Below, one piece after another: positions 17,053 through 28,164 of a DNA stretch of 48,717 nt. Origin of the DNA: Duganella radicis (lineage in GTDB: Bacteria; Pseudomonadota; Gammaproteobacteria; Burkholderiales; Burkholderiaceae_D); assembly GCF_009720825.1 (NCBI RefSeq), contig NZ_WNKY01000046.1, positions 1-48,717 of the forward strand. The letters run 5' to 3'. The first letter of the stretch is position 1. Every line of letters starts with the position of its first letter. Both the position numbers and the translations under genes were made by a program. The notes beneath the pieces are model-generated. The model ran no database searches, was not told the origin of the DNA, and was given only the letters and a program-made list of their open reading frames with translations.

Positions 17053-18199
17053 TCACTCGGCCAACAAAAATGCTGAAGCCATGGAATTCTGTTCGCGCTC
17101 GGATAATCTTAGTGCCGTGGCCACTTTGCGCCACTGTCTAACAACATTCACACAATGCTTCATGATCGCGAAAGCATCGTCGTCACTCACACGAAAGTAG
17201 TGTGCAACCGAGAGCACGAGGTCGACGTCGAGCGCATTGTCACTTTCGCTAATGTTCAGTTTAAGGCCCGACGACTCCGGTACGGGATTCATGTCATATG
17301 CAGCGGATAGGCGCCAGCCTTGACCCGGCTCCAAGATGAATCCATGATTGCGTAAGTGATCATCTGTATTTGAAACCAATACATTGAAAAGAATCCTGGT
17401 CCAAAGCTCCTGCAGATCGACCGCCCTTGGGCAGTACGGTCAAAACGCTGAATCAGAAAGGTGTGATTCGAACTTGCGAACTGCCTGGCAAGGCTTGCCG
17501 GAACATTCAGTCCGCACTGCCGTGCCAAAGTCTGTACCACTAACTCCCAAGCACCAACATTGCTCTCATCACGTAAGCTCGGAAATTTTGCAATCCATAG
17601 ACGTCCCTCCGGATCAATCACACTTGCTTTCGGCCGAGCGCCACCAAGCGATCCTCCTGGAGCAATCAACATTCTCAACCAGTCACTACCTGCTGGCGCA
17701 GTATTATCTTGATCGCGTTCTAGCGCTGCAACTGCAGCCTCCAGCTCACGTAGCTGTACAAACGGCGGCGCGGCCACGTGCGATCTGTTATCGAGAAAAT
17801 CGCCATCATTTCCAATCTGGAATCGAAGACCCCTACCCGAAATTCATCGTGAACACCAAGAAGGTAATCGGATTCGACGAGCCGCCGCTTTGGATCTTCG
17901 ATACCAGCACGCTGATCACGCTCCAAACGGCGTTTCATCAACAGTCGCCCCCATCTGTCTGGACTCGCGTCAGCAAATAAGCCGAATGTCTGCCCATGAA
18001 GGGGATGCTGTCGCCCAGCATAGAAACCCAGCCGCGGATCCAAGGAAACGCTCGCTATTTGCTGATTCGATATTGCGTCCGGATCAAACCCGAACTCAAA
18101 GATTTCTTTACCTCCTCCCGCGTGGGCATACAACGTGCCCAATAGACTTGGGTTATGGAGAGGTTCCCAGTCTGCGTATACGGAGATGCTCTTGGTCAC
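17053..18199 (-). pseudogene. hipA: HipA-like Ser/Thr kinase toxin, broken by a frameshift and an internal deletion
   Basis: Translation starts with GTG at 18199, two bases after the hipB-like stop. The first frame reads HipA-like N-terminus (DRWGRLLMKRR, YLLGVHDEFRVG). At a run of four C on the plus strand (17830-17833) one base is missing and the reading continues in a second frame (HVAAPPFVQLRELEAAVAAL, SLGGARPKASV, LIQRFDRTAQGR). Near 17419-17424 a second break joins this to DLQELWTRILFNVLVSNTDD in a third frame, with roughly 45 residues of the usual kinase core missing. The catalytic NTDDH stretch and the C-terminus to 17053 survive. HipA normally phosphorylates Glu-tRNA synthetase; this copy should be inactive. 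Confidence 0.88.
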
Positions 18200-18201
18200 G
18201 G

Positions 18202-18972
18202 TCAGCCAGCTTTCTTGCCAACAGGAGGGCCGGAGCTAATCAGGTCCGCCAACGATTCAGCGCTGGAAAAACCGCCGCGTTCTATCCAGTTGCTACCTGA
18301 AGCCGAACTTGAGATTCCCGGGAGGGATTTATCGGCGTCTTGCCTTACCCTATTCAGGTTTTCCAACGAAGACGTTTCTATTATCTGTTTAACTCGATTG
18401 CCGGGTGATTCGCTCAGCAATCTCTTAAGCTGCTCGCTTGGGAGCGCGGCAGCTAATCTCTTTAACCGTTCGCTCGGCAACAACTCCACGAATTCTTTCA
18501 ATCTTGCGCTGGGCAACTGCTCATATACTTTGCGCAGTTGGGTAAGAGGCAGGCTGTCCAACTGTTCCCGTAAAGCCTCATTCGGCAGAGATACAATCAA
18601 GCTAGCGATCCGACTACCCGCCGCTCTAGCGGCATCATGCCGCCCTTCTTTGTCGCCATCCGGCAGTTCTCTCCTACGTGACTTTTTATGCAAGGGAATG
18701 TCTTGTAGCTCACGTCCCACGGCATCAGCCTTGGCAAGCAAGCCAAGATCCTCTTCAAGTCCAAGCACCTGCATTACTGCAAGGTACGCGCCAATTGTCA
18801 CGCCGGCGCCCCCGCGCTCGACAGCGCGAAGCGTCATGGGCGCCATTCCGGCACGTTCAGCAACCTGCTTTGCAGTTAACTTGCGGCGTAAGCGAGCCAA
18901 GCGCAACCTCTCACCGAATTCGCGGAGCAGCGCATCGGACGAAGGGAGCAATGATGAGATAGTTTTGGCCAT
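18202..18972 (-). CDS. HipB-like XRE regulator with a repeat-expanded C-terminus
   Basis: 256 residues, much longer than ordinary HipB (about 90-110). Residues 15-72 are an XRE helix-turn-helix (LTAKQVAERAGMAPMTLRAV). Residues 129-212 are seven 12-residue units of the form LPSxxLKxLxxx, for example LPSERLKRLAAA and LPSEQLKRLLSE, degenerating at the end. The tail is Ser/Gly-rich. It is immediately followed by the hipA remnant (2-bp gap) and preceded by a cluster of palindromes, so it is very probably the autoregulating antitoxin/repressor of this locus. Local GC content is lower than the flanks, suggesting acquisition by transfer. Confidence 0.85.
   Translation of the reverse strand: MAKTISSLLPSSDALLREFGERLRLARLRRKLTAKQVAERAGMAPMTLRAVERGGAGVTIGAYLAVMQVLGLEEDLGLLAKADAVGRELQDIPLHKKSRRRELPDGDKEGRHDAARAAGSRIASLIVSLPNEALREQLDSLPLTQLRKVYEQLPSARLKEFVELLPSERLKRLAAALPSEQLKRLLSESPGNRVKQIIETSSLENLNRVRQDADKSLPGISSSASGSNWIERGGFSSAESLADLISSGPPVGKKAG
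18337..18588 (-). repeat. Seven 12-residue tandem repeats in the HipB-like protein
   Basis: Codes for residues 129-212 of the HipB-like regulator. Units begin LPNEALREQLDS, LPLTQLRKVYEQ, LPSARLKEFVEL, LPSERLKRLAAA, LPSEQLKRLLSE, SPGNRVKQIIET and SSLENLNRVRQD. Leu occurs at positions 1 and 6 and a hydrophobic residue at position 9. Confidence 0.8.
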
Positions 18973-18975
18973 GAT

Positions 18976-19087
18976 GCTATTATTTTAGCTTAAATTTCAT
19001 TTTTTGCTCAAAATAATAGCCTTATGCCGCAAGCACAACTTAGCTATTATTCCGCACAAAAAACAATAAAAAAGCCAAAATAATGGC
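18976..19087. promoter_or_regulatory. Cluster of four palindromic operators upstream of the hipB-like gene
   Basis: Four copies of a GCY-AAAATAAT-RGC palindrome in 112 bp: GCTATTATTTTAGC at 18976-18989 (inverted orientation, touching the hipB start), GCTCAAAATAATAGC at 19006-19020, GCTATTATTCCGC at 19043-19055 and GCCAAAATAATGGC at 19074-19087. Repeated palindromes in front of an XRE antitoxin gene are the usual autoregulatory operators of hipBA loci. Confidence 0.75.
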
Positions 19088-19133
19088 ATAACCTAGTGAT
19101 AGCCTTACAATCGATGCGTCCAAAATTGAAAAA

Positions 19134-19161
19134 GCCCCGTAACTCCAAAGAGTTACGGGGC
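19134..19161 (-). terminator. Intrinsic terminator of ssb
   Basis: A perfect 12-bp stem, GCCCCGTAACTC with GAGTTACGGGGC, around CAAA. On the minus strand it is followed by TTTTTC. It lies 30 bp beyond the ssb stop codon. Confidence 0.9.
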
Positions 19162-19190
19162 CTTGTTGACCACTCGATCTGAGGTATACC

Positions 19191-19709
19191 TTAAAACGGA
19201 ATATCGTCGTCCATGTCCGAGAAGTTTGGCGCCGGGCGTGGGGCCGGGCGCGGAGCGGGTGCCGGTGGCGCCATTTGCGGGCGCGGGGCCGGTGCCTGGC
19301 GCTGTGGTGGGGCTTCGTAGCCACCGCCGCCGCCGTAGCCGCCGCCGTCATCCATGTCGTTGCCGCCCATGCCTTGACGGCCGCCCAGCATCTGCATGTT
19401 TTCCGCAATGATGTCGGTTGCGTATTTCTCGACGCCGTCCTTGTCGGTGTATTTACGGGTTTGCAGGCGGCCTTCGACGTAGACCGACGAACCTTTTTTC
19501 AGGTACTGGCCGACGATTTCCGCCAGGCGGCCGAAGAAGGAGATGCGGTGCCACTCGGTCTGCTCTTTCTGCTCGCCGGTGTTGCGGTCTTTCGACTTGT
19601 ACGACGTCGCCACGGCAATGTTGGCGATCGCGTCACCGCTAGGCATGTAGCGAATTTCCGGATCGCGACCCAGATTGCCGACGATGATGACTTTGTTGAC
19701 TGATGCCAT
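19191..19709 (-). CDS. ssb: Single-stranded DNA-binding protein
   Basis: 172 residues. The OB fold covers residues 1-110 (MASVNKVIIVGNLGRDPEIR, then WHRISFFGRLAE). A Gly/Pro/Ala-rich linker follows, ending with the acidic tip DMDDDIPF that recruits repair proteins. CAGGAG is 8 nt before the ATG. It is divergent from uvrA with a shared LexA box, the standard arrangement, so it is probably SOS-responsive. A terminator follows. Confidence 0.97.
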   Translation of the reverse strand: MASVNKVIIVGNLGRDPEIRYMPSGDAIANIAVATSYKSKDRNTGEQKEQTEWHRISFFGRLAEIVGQYLKKGSSVYVEGRLQTRKYTDKDGVEKYATDIIAENMQMLGGRQGMGGNDMDDGGGYGGGGGYEAPPQRQAPAPRPQMAPPAPAPRPAPRPAPNFSDMDDDIPF

Positions 19710-19814
19710 ATTATTAAGACTCCTGAGTAACAACCTCCGCCGTTGTACGGCGGTCTGCGAAATGCGAAACAAGGAATTATAGTCCACGCCAAGTTGAAAC
19801 GGCGCAAGAAAATA

Positions 19815-19830
19815 CTGGTATTATATACAG
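19815..19830. promoter_or_regulatory. LexA box between ssb and uvrA
   Basis: CTG-N10-CAG (CTGGTATTATATACAG) fits the LexA consensus and lies in the divergent ssb/uvrA promoter region, 91 bp before uvrA and 106 bp before ssb. Confidence 0.85.
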
Positions 19831-19920
19831 TGCCGCGCCGCCACGATTCGATCTGGCGCAAGGTCGGCGCATATATCCAAACCCGGCTATAGTAACGGGT
19901 TGACTCTAAAGGCCAAATTC

Positions 19921-22767
<2,847 letters not shown>

Positions 22768-22769
22768 TC

Positions 22770-23684
22770 ATGAAGCGGGATAGCGAAATACTGCGCGCCC
22801 TCACCCGCATCGATCACATGATCGACATCGTCCAGCAGTACGCGCTGGACGAGCAGCGGGTGGCGACGAGCATTCCGTTTCTGTCGCTGCTGCGCTCCTC
22901 CCATCCCACGCCGGTCAGCAAGGGCGTGCTCAAACCATCGTGCTGCGTGATCCTGCAAGGCCAGAAGCGCGTGCTGCTGGCCGGCGAGGTGCTCGATTAC
23001 GGGCCCGGCGAATATCTCGCGGTGTCGGTCGACTTGCCGGCCTCCGGCCACATCGTCAACGCCACGCCGGACAAACCCTATCTGTTGCTGAATATCGAAC
23101 TCGATCCGCAAGAGCTGGCGGCCGTCGTACTGGAAGCGCAGGTCAGCATCGATACGCAGCAGCCGGTGCGCGGCGCCTTCGTCGGCCGGACCGACGACGC
23201 TTTGCAGGAAGCCTTGTACCAGCTGGTGCGCTTGCTGCGCGCGCCGGCGGCGGAAGCGGCCTTCCTGGCGGTGGGATTGAAGCGGGAAATCATTTACCGC
23301 ATGCTGGCCGCTCCCGATGGCCGCCAGCTTTACCAGAACATCGTGCTGGATCAGCAGGATCGCGGCATCAGCAAAGCCATCGCCTGGCTCAAGGACCATT
23401 ACGATCAGGCGATCAAGGTGGAAGACCTGGCGCAGGCCACCAATATGAGCGTCTCCAGCCTGCACCACCGCTTCAAGGCGGTGACCACCATGGGGCCGAT
23501 GCAGTATCAAAAACAGCTGCGGCTACAACAGGCGCGCACCCTGCTGCTGAACGGCGACGTCGACGCCAGCACCGCCGCCTATAGAGTGGGCTACGAAAGC
23601 GCCTCGCAATTCAGCCGTGAATACCGCCGCCTGTTCGGCGCTCCGCCGATGCAGGACATCAAAAAACTCCGGGCCTCGCCATGA
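22770..23684 (+). CDS. AraC family regulator with N-terminal AraC_N domain
   Basis: 304 residues. Residues 20-190 form an AraC_N cupin-like sensor domain (LKPSCCVILQGQKRVLLAGE, YLLLNIELDPQELA). Residues about 205-300 carry the double HTH (IKVEDLAQATNMSVSSLHHR, then AYRVGYESASQFSREYRRLF). Proteins of this type often control a nearby oxidoreductase gene, but none is adjacent. The start is only 2 bp after the uvrA stop, so it may be co-transcribed with uvrA. The following gene overlaps by ATGA. Confidence 0.9.
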   Translation: MKRDSEILRALTRIDHMIDIVQQYALDEQRVATSIPFLSLLRSSHPTPVSKGVLKPSCCVILQGQKRVLLAGEVLDYGPGEYLAVSVDLPASGHIVNATPDKPYLLLNIELDPQELAAVVLEAQVSIDTQQPVRGAFVGRTDDALQEALYQLVRLLRAPAAEAAFLAVGLKREIIYRMLAAPDGRQLYQNIVLDQQDRGISKAIAWLKDHYDQAIKVEDLAQATNMSVSSLHHRFKAVTTMGPMQYQKQLRLQQARTLLLNGDVDASTAAYRVGYESASQFSREYRRLFGAPPMQDIKKLRASP

Positions 23685-24568
23685 AAATCGATAAGAAGCG
23701 CCTGCTGCCGCTGGGCGCCGTGCTGTTCGCGCTTGCCATCGTGGGGCTGATGGCCGATATCGCGTGGTCGGTCCGGCAGCAGCAACTGGACCTGATCACA
23801 AATTTCTACAAGGACCATCTGGCGCGGCCGGAGACGCGGCAGGCGAGCCAGTTGCCATCGGGCTCCTTCTTCTCCAAAGAGCTGGAAGCGCTGGTGGACG
23901 CCAATCTGCAACTGTGCGACAGCCTGTCGCGCGGCGACGATATCTGCGGCTATGGCGCCGATGGCGACGTCTTCCTCGACACGCAGGAAGTCTCGCCAAC
24001 GCTGGATTTCGAGCGCGCCCACTTCAAGGTGGAACGCGCCGGCGACAACATCATTGAGGCCAGCTTCAACATCTATCCCGACATGGGCGCGGCCTATGAG
24101 CGCAAGGTGCGCTTCGTGCTGGTGGACGAGGACAACGGCTGGCGCGTGGACGACATGTTGTACGCGCAGGGCCGCTCGATGCGGCAGGAACTCCAGCGCG
24201 AGAACGCCGCGGTGCTGGCGCGGGCGAGCGAGTTGGCCGATGCCGCCGGCTGGGTATTCAACTATCTTGGGAACGAGGACATGCTGGACCGCGCGGTGCG
24301 CTTCATCGCCTTCCCGGTGCAGGTATGCGACCAGTATGGCGTGTGCACCGCCATGAAGCGCGATGACATGCGCCTGATGCAAGCGCTGGATGCACTGGCC
24401 GACAGCGAAGCCGGCGCAGTGGCCTTGCCCAAGCCGGGCGAAGTCCAGGCCAGTGAAGGCAAGGTCGTGGCAGTGCACGCCCTTGACTTCACCTTCCAGA
24501 ACAAGGCCTGGTGGGTTACGAAGATTGATTTGCGACGGTCTTCTTCTCCGCCGCCACCCAATCCTTGA
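23681..24568 (+). CDS. Membrane-anchored protein of unknown function (DUF3828-like)
   Basis: 295 residues. An N-terminal uncleaved-looking membrane segment (residues 9-29) is followed by a soluble domain. FYKDHLA, FFSKELEALVDANLQLCD and VRFVLVDEDNGWRVDDMLY resemble DUF3828-type periplasmic proteins. Four Cys residues (LQLCDS, DDICGY, VCDQYGVC) could form disulphides. The ATG overlaps the AraC stop by 4 bp. The C-terminal 17 codons overlap the convergent peptidase gene, and the Ser/Pro-rich end RRSSSPPPPNP is antisense to it, so the natural end may have been displaced. Function unknown. Confidence 0.75.
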   Translation: MKIDKKRLLPLGAVLFALAIVGLMADIAWSVRQQQLDLITNFYKDHLARPETRQASQLPSGSFFSKELEALVDANLQLCDSLSRGDDICGYGADGDVFLDTQEVSPTLDFERAHFKVERAGDNIIEASFNIYPDMGAAYERKVRFVLVDEDNGWRVDDMLYAQGRSMRQELQRENAAVLARASELADAAGWVFNYLGNEDMLDRAVRFIAFPVQVCDQYGVCTAMKRDDMRLMQALDALADSEAGAVALPKPGEVQASEGKVVAVHALDFTFQNKAWWVTKIDLRRSSSPPPPNP

Positions 24569-26318
24569 CGTGCGATTCCAGCACATCCATCGGCAGCGCG
24601 CCGGCGCCCAGCACGTGGTCGTGGAACTTGCGGATGTCGAAGCCGGCGCCTAGCTCCTTGCGGGCGTAGTCGCGCAGTTCGAGGATCTTCAGCTGGCCGA
24701 TCTTGTAACCCAGCGCCTGGCCCGGCCAGACGATGTAGCGGTCCGTCTCGCTCTGCACATCCACCTCCTCGATGCCCGAATGGTCGTGGAAGAAGTCCAC
24801 CACCTGCTGGCGGTTCCACTTCTTGTAATGCAGGCCGGTGTCCACCACCAGGCGGATCGCGCGCAGCATCTCGTCCTGCAAATGGCCGTAGTAGCTGTAA
24901 GGGTCCTTGTAGAAGCCCAGCTCCTCGCCCAGACGCTCCGAGTACAGGGCCCAGCCTTCCACATACGCGGTGTAGCCGGCTTGCTGGCGGAAGTCCGGCA
25001 GGCCGGTGATCTCCTGCGCGATGGTCAGCTGCATGTGGTGGCCCGGCACGCCTTCGTGCAGCGCCGTGGTTTCGATGCCGATGGTGGAACGGTGTTCAAA
25101 GTCGCCGGTGTTGACCATCACGCGGCCCGCGCGCTTGCCGTCCGGGGAGCCCGGCATGTAGGACGCGCCAGCCGCGCCCTTCTCGGCGAATGCCTCCACC
25201 GGCTTGATCTCCACCTTATTCTTCGGCAGCACGCCGAACTGGTTGGTCAGCTGCGGGTACATCTGGTCGGTGTACTTCTGATACAGATCGACGATTTCCT
25301 GGCGCGACTTCGGATGCAGGGCCGGATTGTCGGCCACCGCCTTGTTGAAGGTTTTCAGATCGCTGTAGCCCAGCTTTTTCGCGGTTTGCAGCATCTGGCC
25401 TTCGATGCGCGCCACTTCGGACAGGCCCAGTTGGTGGATCTGCTCGGGCGTCAGGTCGGTGGTGGTGGACGACTTGACCTTGAAGCTGTAGCGCGCGCCG
25501 CCATCCGGCAGCGACCACATGCCGACGTCCTTGCGGCCATGCGGCAGGTACCTGGTCTTGGTGTAGACCGCCAGTTTCTTATAGGCCGGCGTGACGTCGT
25601 TCTTGATCGCGGCCAGCAGGTCCTTGCTCAGGCGCGCCTTGTCGGCGGCCGAGAACTCTTTCGGCAAGCGCTTCAGCGGTTCCGCATACGGCGAATCGGC
25701 CGGCTTCATGGCCGCCACGTCTTCGCACTGCTTGACGATTTTCGGGATCAGGAATTGCGGCGGCATCAGGTGATCGCGCACGCCGTTTTCCATCTGCACG
25801 CGGGTCTGGTCGAACAGCTTGGGCAGGGCGCGCAGGCGCTTGATGTAGTCCTCGTAGTCCTTCACCGTTTCAAACGGCAGCAAGGGGACGATTTGCGGCG
25901 TGTCGATATGAACGCCGGAATTCTGCGCCAGCGGCATCTCCCAATCCTTGAAGCGCGCGCCTTCCACGCTTTGGCGCAGCTGGCGCACCATCAGTTCGCG
26001 GTTCAGTTGTTCTTGCAGCGGGAAGCCGGTGGTGTCCACCGCTTCGAAGCGCTTGAGGAAGTCGGCGCTGGCTTTGGTGTCGGCGTCGATGCCGGCTTGC
26101 GAGAAGTCGGTCCATTTATCGTTGTAGCGCTTATCGCCCAGCAGCGAGGCCCATTCCGGGCTGTTGCGCATGGTGTGTTCCCACTGCTCTTTAATCAGCT
26201 GGTTCAGGGTCGCACGGCGCGCTTCCAGGTCGGGAGCGGCGGTGTCGGCATGGGCCACGCCCAGGATCAGGGAGAACAACAAGGCGCTGGCGGCGCCGAT
26301 ACGGGTGGTCGTTGTCAT
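24516..26318 (-). CDS. DUF885 family metallopeptidase-like protein
   Basis: 600 residues with a signal peptide ending near AHA. The DUF885 signature HEGVPGHHMQL (about residue 420) is a zinc-binding HExxxxH-like motif, preceded by IGIETTAL and followed by GWALYSERLGEELG, which supplies the distal Glu. Members are exported and resemble carboxypeptidases/oligopeptidases; substrates are mostly unknown. The length is normal. It is convergent with, and overlaps by 53 bp, the DUF3828-like gene. Confidence 0.9.
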   Translation of the reverse strand: MTTTTRIGAASALLFSLILGVAHADTAAPDLEARRATLNQLIKEQWEHTMRNSPEWASLLGDKRYNDKWTDFSQAGIDADTKASADFLKRFEAVDTTGFPLQEQLNRELMVRQLRQSVEGARFKDWEMPLAQNSGVHIDTPQIVPLLPFETVKDYEDYIKRLRALPKLFDQTRVQMENGVRDHLMPPQFLIPKIVKQCEDVAAMKPADSPYAEPLKRLPKEFSAADKARLSKDLLAAIKNDVTPAYKKLAVYTKTRYLPHGRKDVGMWSLPDGGARYSFKVKSSTTTDLTPEQIHQLGLSEVARIEGQMLQTAKKLGYSDLKTFNKAVADNPALHPKSRQEIVDLYQKYTDQMYPQLTNQFGVLPKNKVEIKPVEAFAEKGAAGASYMPGSPDGKRAGRVMVNTGDFEHRSTIGIETTALHEGVPGHHMQLTIAQEITGLPDFRQQAGYTAYVEGWALYSERLGEELGFYKDPYSYYGHLQDEMLRAIRLVVDTGLHYKKWNRQQVVDFFHDHSGIEEVDVQSETDRYIVWPGQALGYKIGQLKILELRDYARKELGAGFDIRKFHDHVLGAGALPMDVLESHVKDWVAAEKKTVANQSS

Positions 26319-26509
26319 GTTGGCCTATCTTGTAAAAATGGTGAGCATGGACTGTAACCGCCGGTGAGGCAAGACGGGAGGGAATTGTGACGAAATGCTA
26401 AAACTTCGGCATGGATTGCAGAATCAGGCAACCATGCGGCAGGAATCCCACTGATGCGCGAGGGTGGGGATTTCTAGAATGGCTCCATCAACCTACCAAG
26501 GAGCCTGAC

Positions 26510-27943
26510 ATGCACACCATCGACCACATCTACATCAACGGTCAGTTCGTCACGCCGCACGGCGAGGAACTGTTCGATCTTATCAATCCGACCACAGGCC
26601 AGCTGGATGGCCGCGTGCGCCTGGGCGACGCGGAGGATGCGCGCCGCGCCATCGCCGCCGCCAAGGCCGCCTTCCCGGCCTTCTCGCGCACCACCAAGGC
26701 CGAGCGCGGCGCCATGTTGCAACGTTTGCATGACGCGGTGCTGGCGCGCGCCGAAGACGCGGCGGCGGCGCAGGTGGAGGAATACGGCGGCCCGCTCAAC
26801 ACCAGCGTCGGCCGCTCGCGCTACACGGCCAAGATGTTTTTGGATGTCAAAAAGGTCATGGATGACCACGCGTTTGTGAAAACCGTGAACACCGCAGAGG
26901 TGGTGCTGGAGCCGGTCGGCGTGGTGGGCATCATCACGCCATGGAATTCCAGCGCCTGGTTTATTGCCAACAAAGTCGCCACAGCGATCGCGGCCGGCTG
27001 CACGGTGGTGGTCAAGCCGAGCGAATTGAGCGCGCGCCAGAACCAGATCCTGACCGAATGTTTCCACGCGGCGGATTTGCCGCCGGGCGTGGTCAACATC
27101 GTCAACGGCCGTGGCGATGTGGTTGGCCATGAGCTGAGCGTGCATCCGGACGTGAACAAGATTTCGTTTACCGGCTCCACGGCGGTCGGCAAAAGTATTG
27201 CCCGGCTCGGCGTCGATACCATGAAACGCGTGACGCTGGAATTGGGCGGCAAAAGCGCCAATATTCTGCTGGATGATGCGGATTTCGAAAAAGCGATTCC
27301 CGCCGCGATTCAAGCCTGCTTTATGAACAACGGCCAGGCATGTATTGCCGGCAGCCGGTTGCTGGTGCCCGAAGAGAAACTGGAATTGGTCGCACGGCTG
27401 GTTAAAACCGCCGTGGAAGCCGTTAAAGTTGGCGATCCACACCATGCTGAAAATAATATTGGCCCACTGGTCAATCAAAAACAATTCGAACGCGTACAAC
27501 GATATATTCAAATCGGCATTGATGAAGGCGCGGAATTAATTGCCGGCGGCGTTGGGAAACCTGCCGGCCTCGAATCCGGTTATTTCGTGAAGCCAACTGC
27601 ATTTATCGGCGTGAACAACAATATGACCATTGCGCGGGAAGAAATCTTCGGCCCGGTATTATCGGTGCTGAGTTATAAAACCGAAGAAGAGGCCATCGAT
27701 ATCGCCAACGATACGCCATACGGTTTGCAGGCCTATATCAGCTCCACTGATCTGAACCGGGCGCATCGCGTGGCGCGCCAGATTATCGCCGGCCGCGTGC
27801 ATATCAACGGCATTCATGACGACTTGATTGCGCCGTTTGGTGGATTTAAACAGTCCGGCATCGGCCGCGAGTTTGGTCCGTATGGGCTGGAGAGCTACTT
27901 GGAACCGAAGGCCATTTTGGGCGTGGAAGCACAATACCTCTGA
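26510..27943 (+). CDS. NAD-dependent aldehyde dehydrogenase
   Basis: 477 residues from the ATG at 26510, with AAGGAG 6 nt upstream. ALDH motifs: IITPWNSSAW, CTVVVKPSEL, FTGSTAVGKSIA, ELGGKSANI (catalytic Glu) and NNGQACIAGSR (nucleophile Cys278), with EEIFGPVLSVL near the end. It oxidises an aldehyde to its acid; the substrate is not predictable. From about 27200 onward codons become visibly AT-richer (runs such as GAAAATAATATTGG) than in the 5' half, as if the 3' part came from another source. A hairpin follows the stop. Confidence 0.93.
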   Translation: MHTIDHIYINGQFVTPHGEELFDLINPTTGQLDGRVRLGDAEDARRAIAAAKAAFPAFSRTTKAERGAMLQRLHDAVLARAEDAAAAQVEEYGGPLNTSVGRSRYTAKMFLDVKKVMDDHAFVKTVNTAEVVLEPVGVVGIITPWNSSAWFIANKVATAIAAGCTVVVKPSELSARQNQILTECFHAADLPPGVVNIVNGRGDVVGHELSVHPDVNKISFTGSTAVGKSIARLGVDTMKRVTLELGGKSANILLDDADFEKAIPAAIQACFMNNGQACIAGSRLLVPEEKLELVARLVKTAVEAVKVGDPHHAENNIGPLVNQKQFERVQRYIQIGIDEGAELIAGGVGKPAGLESGYFVKPTAFIGVNNNMTIAREEIFGPVLSVLSYKTEEEAIDIANDTPYGLQAYISSTDLNRAHRVARQIIAGRVHINGIHDDLIAPFGGFKQSGIGREFGPYGLESYLEPKAILGVEAQYL

Positions 27944-27949
27944 ACAATG

Positions 27950-27984
27950 GGTCTTTTCATGCCAAAACTTGGCACGAAAAGGCC
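27950..27984. terminator. Hairpin between the aldehyde dehydrogenase gene and the small membrane-protein gene
   Basis: GGTCTTTTCATGCCAA and TTGGCACGAAAAGGCC pair at 14 of 16 positions (two G-U/mismatch) with a 3-nt loop, in the gap between converging genes. There is no long T run, so it could be a bidirectional transcription block or an mRNA-stabilising stem. Confidence 0.55.
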
Positions 27985-28002
27985 AAATTCCAGCATGGAA
28001 TC

Positions 28003-28116
28003 CTAGAAATGGATGAAGTCTTCATTCGCACTGGGCAGCCGGCGCAACACATTCCACAGCTTGCTGCGCGCGGCAATGAACACAGCAACGGGAATGATCA
28101 GTAATAAGGTAACCAT
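28003..28116 (-). CDS. 37-residue single-span membrane protein
   Basis: A small ORF: ATG at 28116 with GGAGG 5 nt upstream, stop TAG at 28003-28005. It encodes MVTLLLIIPVAVFIAARSKL followed by a 17-residue basic-then-acidic tail. Residues 2-16 are a single membrane helix. No family is recognised. It lies just downstream of the TetR gene, on the same strand, behind a perfect 20-bp palindrome that resembles one in front of tetR. Small membrane proteins like this often modulate a larger membrane complex; that is inference only. Confidence 0.6.
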   Translation of the reverse strand: MVTLLLIIPVAVFIAARSKLWNVLRRLPSANEDFIHF

Positions 28117-28128
28117 GTCTGCCTCCAT

Positions 28129-28148
28129 TTTCGCACACCTGTGCGAAA
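28129..28148. promoter_or_regulatory. 20-bp perfect palindrome, probable TetR operator (site 1)
   Basis: TTTCGCACACCTGTGCGAAA has 9-bp arms around CC. It lies between the tetR stop and the small membrane-protein gene, overlapping the region where that gene's promoter or leader should be. It matches site 2 at 16 of 20 positions. Confidence 0.7.
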
Positions 28149-28164
28149 TTAATTTAAAAAAAGG

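Noticed and set aside
26411..26510. Longer start for the aldehyde dehydrogenase at 26411.
   Set aside because: The extra 33 residues have no ALDH similarity, whereas AAGGAG precedes the ATG at 26510.
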